Assembly (NCBI GenBank): GCA_944324395.1
Contig: CALUWC010000001.1
Coordinates: forward strand, 62,001 to 126,000
Direction of reading: 5' to 3'
From: Candidatus Gastranaerophilales bacterium
Lineage (GTDB): Bacteria; Cyanobacteriota; Vampirovibrionia; Gastranaerophilales; Gastranaerophilaceae
DNA: 64,000 nt
Shown: positions 62,952 through 64,000 of the stretch, piece after piece
Layout of the letters: the number at the start of each line of letters is the position of its first letter
Position numbering within the stretch: position 1 is the stretch's first letter
The notes under the pieces: model-generated
Seen by the model: the letters and a program-made list of their open reading frames with translations, nothing else
The model's database searches: none
Told to the model about the DNA's origin: nothing
Translations under genes and position numbers: made by a program

Positions 62952-62985
62952 TTTCTTTCTTTTTGCTTATCCAAAAAGAAAGAAA
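62952..62985. repeat. 14-bp inverted repeat hairpin
   Basis: TTTCTTTCTTTTTG pairs perfectly with CAAAAAGAAAGAAA around a 6-nt loop. Confidence 0.7.
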
Positions 62986-63078
62986 TTAAGTGCGGGTTTG
63001 GGTACGCATAGTACCCAATTGTATTTAATTTTTTAATTTAAAAAATATTGATTTTTTTACTTAATTTTTTTATTCTTC

Positions 63079-63117
63079 ATTTCTTTCTCTTTGTTTGCCA
63101 GGCAAAGAGAAAGAAAT
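63079..63117. repeat. 15-bp inverted repeat hairpin
   Basis: ATTTCTTTCTCTTTG pairs perfectly with CAAAGAGAAAGAAAT around a 9-nt loop. It resembles the hairpin at 62952 in base pattern. Confidence 0.7.
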
Positions 63118-63418
63118 AGAAGCAAAGAAAGAGAAACAGGCTTAAGCTCGTTAATCAATTGTATAAGCTCAACTTAAAGCGGGTAAACTCACTTAATTGC
63201 TTATTCTAAATTTATTTTAGTATCTATTTTTTGACGTTCAAACAATACCCGCTTTTGTTGTTATTTCGCTCACATTGATTACTCGCTTTTATTTTAATTT
63301 AATTATTATTTTCTGATAATAAATATTATGTTATTTATAAAATTTCTCTAATCTTTTTATATGAAATTTGTCGGATTTGATTGAAAATCTTTTATCAAAT
63401 TTATATCATTATTGTATT

Positions 63419-64000
63419 ATGTCAGACATAGAAACATTTAAAGAGATAAAAGAGTTATTGGTTTCACAGAAGCATTCGCCTGAAGACATTGCACTGGTTG
63501 AAAAAGCTTATAAATTTGCCAAAAAGCTTCATGACGGTCAATTTAGGGTGTCGGGAGAGCCATATATTATACACCCTTGCGAAGTTGCAAAAATCTTAGC
63601 CGGACTTGAAGTTGATACCCATACATTGATAGCGGCATTTTTACACGATGTTCTTGAAGATACCGATACAAAACCTGAAATTATAGAACAAATGTTTGGT
63701 TCTGATGTTTTGTCTTTGGTTCAGGGGGTTACAAAACTAAGCAAATTAAAGTTTAAATCAAAAGAAGAACGCCAAGCTGAGAATTTCCGACGTTTGTTTA
63801 TAGCAATGGCAAATGATATCAGGGTTATATTTTTGAAGCTTGCAGACAGACTGCATAATATGAGAACCCTTAATTTTATGGAGGAGACAAAGCAGAAAAA
63901 AATAGCACAGGAAACATTGGATATTTTTGCTCCTCTTGCAAACAGATTAGGTATTTATAAGATAAAAGCCGAATTAGAAGATTTAGCATTGCGATATCTT
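63419..64000 (+). CDS. RelA/SpoT homologue, (p)ppGpp synthetase/hydrolase (5' end)
   Basis: The gene runs off the right edge; 194 codons are present. They cover the N-terminal HD hydrolase domain: AYKFAKKLHDGQFRVSGEPY, IIHPCEVAKILAGLEVD, AAFLHDVLEDTDT (HD-type metal site), NFRRLFIAMANDIRVIFLKL, ADRLHNMRTL and APLANRLGIYKIKAELEDLA. In Rsh proteins this domain degrades (p)ppGpp and is followed by the synthetase and regulatory domains. The first is HDVLED rather than the common HDTVED. A near-leaderless promoter may serve it. Bifunctionality cannot be judged from this part. Confidence 0.93.
   Translation, partial: MSDIETFKEIKELLVSQKHSPEDIALVEKAYKFAKKLHDGQFRVSGEPYIIHPCEVAKILAGLEVDTHTLIAAFLHDVLEDTDTKPEIIEQMFGSDVLSLVQGVTKLSKLKFKSKEERQAENFRRLFIAMANDIRVIFLKLADRLHNMRTLNFMEETKQKKIAQETLDIFAPLANRLGIYKIKAELEDLALRYL

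Larger units (their letters stand above)
62779..63418. other. 640-nt intergenic region rich in inverted repeats
   Basis: No gene is supported. It contains a nested palindromic element (62833-62920), two long pyrimidine/purine hairpins (62952-62985 and 63079-63117), a small hairpin GGGTAC-GCATA-GTACCC (63000-63016) and an AT-rich end next to the relA/spoT-type gene. A sigma-70-like TTGAAA (63381-63386) with TATCAT (63404-63409) 17 nt away is the likely promoter of that gene. Confidence 0.6.

Noticed and set aside
62779-63418. CRISPR array
   Set aside because: The repeats here are palindromic and irregular, without constant repeat and spacer lengths. No array is seen anywhere in the window.

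Overview
The window reads as a stretch of core chromosome from a low-GC, Gram-negative-type bacterium. My best guess is a gut Melainabacteria/Vampirovibrionia lineage such as Gastranaerophilales. This is inference: the envelope is diderm-type (an RND pump with a TolC-like outer membrane protein), the genes for GshB and a family-10 glycoside hydrolase look cyanobacterial, there are many scattered pseudopilin-like proteins, and there are lineage-type hypothetical proteins. No 16S rRNA is present to confirm it. Most of the sequence is ordinary housekeeping. There is no CRISPR array, insertion sequence or recognisable prophage.

Layout. 1-4.2 kb: the 5' end of a tag glycosylase gene and a very large TPR protein with a disordered tail. 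4.2-10.9 kb: a MarR regulator divergent from an RND efflux operon (adaptor, pump, outer membrane channel), with a palindromic operator candidate between them. 10.9-12.5 kb: GtrA, a ferredoxin-nitroreductase and tRNA-Ser(UGA). 12.7-15.7 kb: a small accessory block with a HExxH protein, two adjacent genes each broken by one base in an A-tract, and a mini kinase-like membrane protein. 15.7-23.6 kb: a membrane methyltransferase, a zinc-ribbon/pseudopilin pair, prfB with its programmed frameshift, and hypotheticals. 23.7-31.8 kb: glyS, an operon of secreted or TPR proteins around a family-10 glycoside hydrolase, and ispG. 31.8-38.6 kb: a phosphoesterase, a YkgJ protein, rlmN, a pseudopilin, a two-component pair and a glycosyltransferase. 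38.6-42.5 kb: panC, panB, a YvcK-like gene and a PxpA-like gene in one operon. 42.7-45 kb: rpsT, rpsB and tsf. 45-50.5 kb: an AbrB-like small protein, a Cys-rich pseudopilin, ribD, a UPF0173 hydrolase, gshB and tsaD. 51.2-58.7 kb: gap, a SIS isomerase, gatB, a LOG protein, a pseudopilin-like protein, a PHP phosphoesterase and ymdB. 58.8-64 kb: rny, lineage hypotheticals, DUF167 and the start of a relA/spoT homologue.

The most interesting signals are these. (1) At least eight genes lack a Shine-Dalgarno sequence and instead carry a -10-like hexamer, often with an extended TGn, exactly 6 nt before the ATG. This points to a leaderless-mRNA class beside ordinary SD genes. (2) Two neighbouring hypothetical genes each need one extra A in an A-tract to be in frame, which fits slippage, phase variation or parallel decay. 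(3) A zinc-ribbon/pseudopilin-like chimera sits among pseudopilin-like proteins scattered across the window. (4) Several hypothetical proteins share a short aromatic N-terminal motif. (5) Two intergenic regions (50.5-51.2 and 62.8-63.4 kb) are rich in dispersed-repeat-like and palindromic elements.
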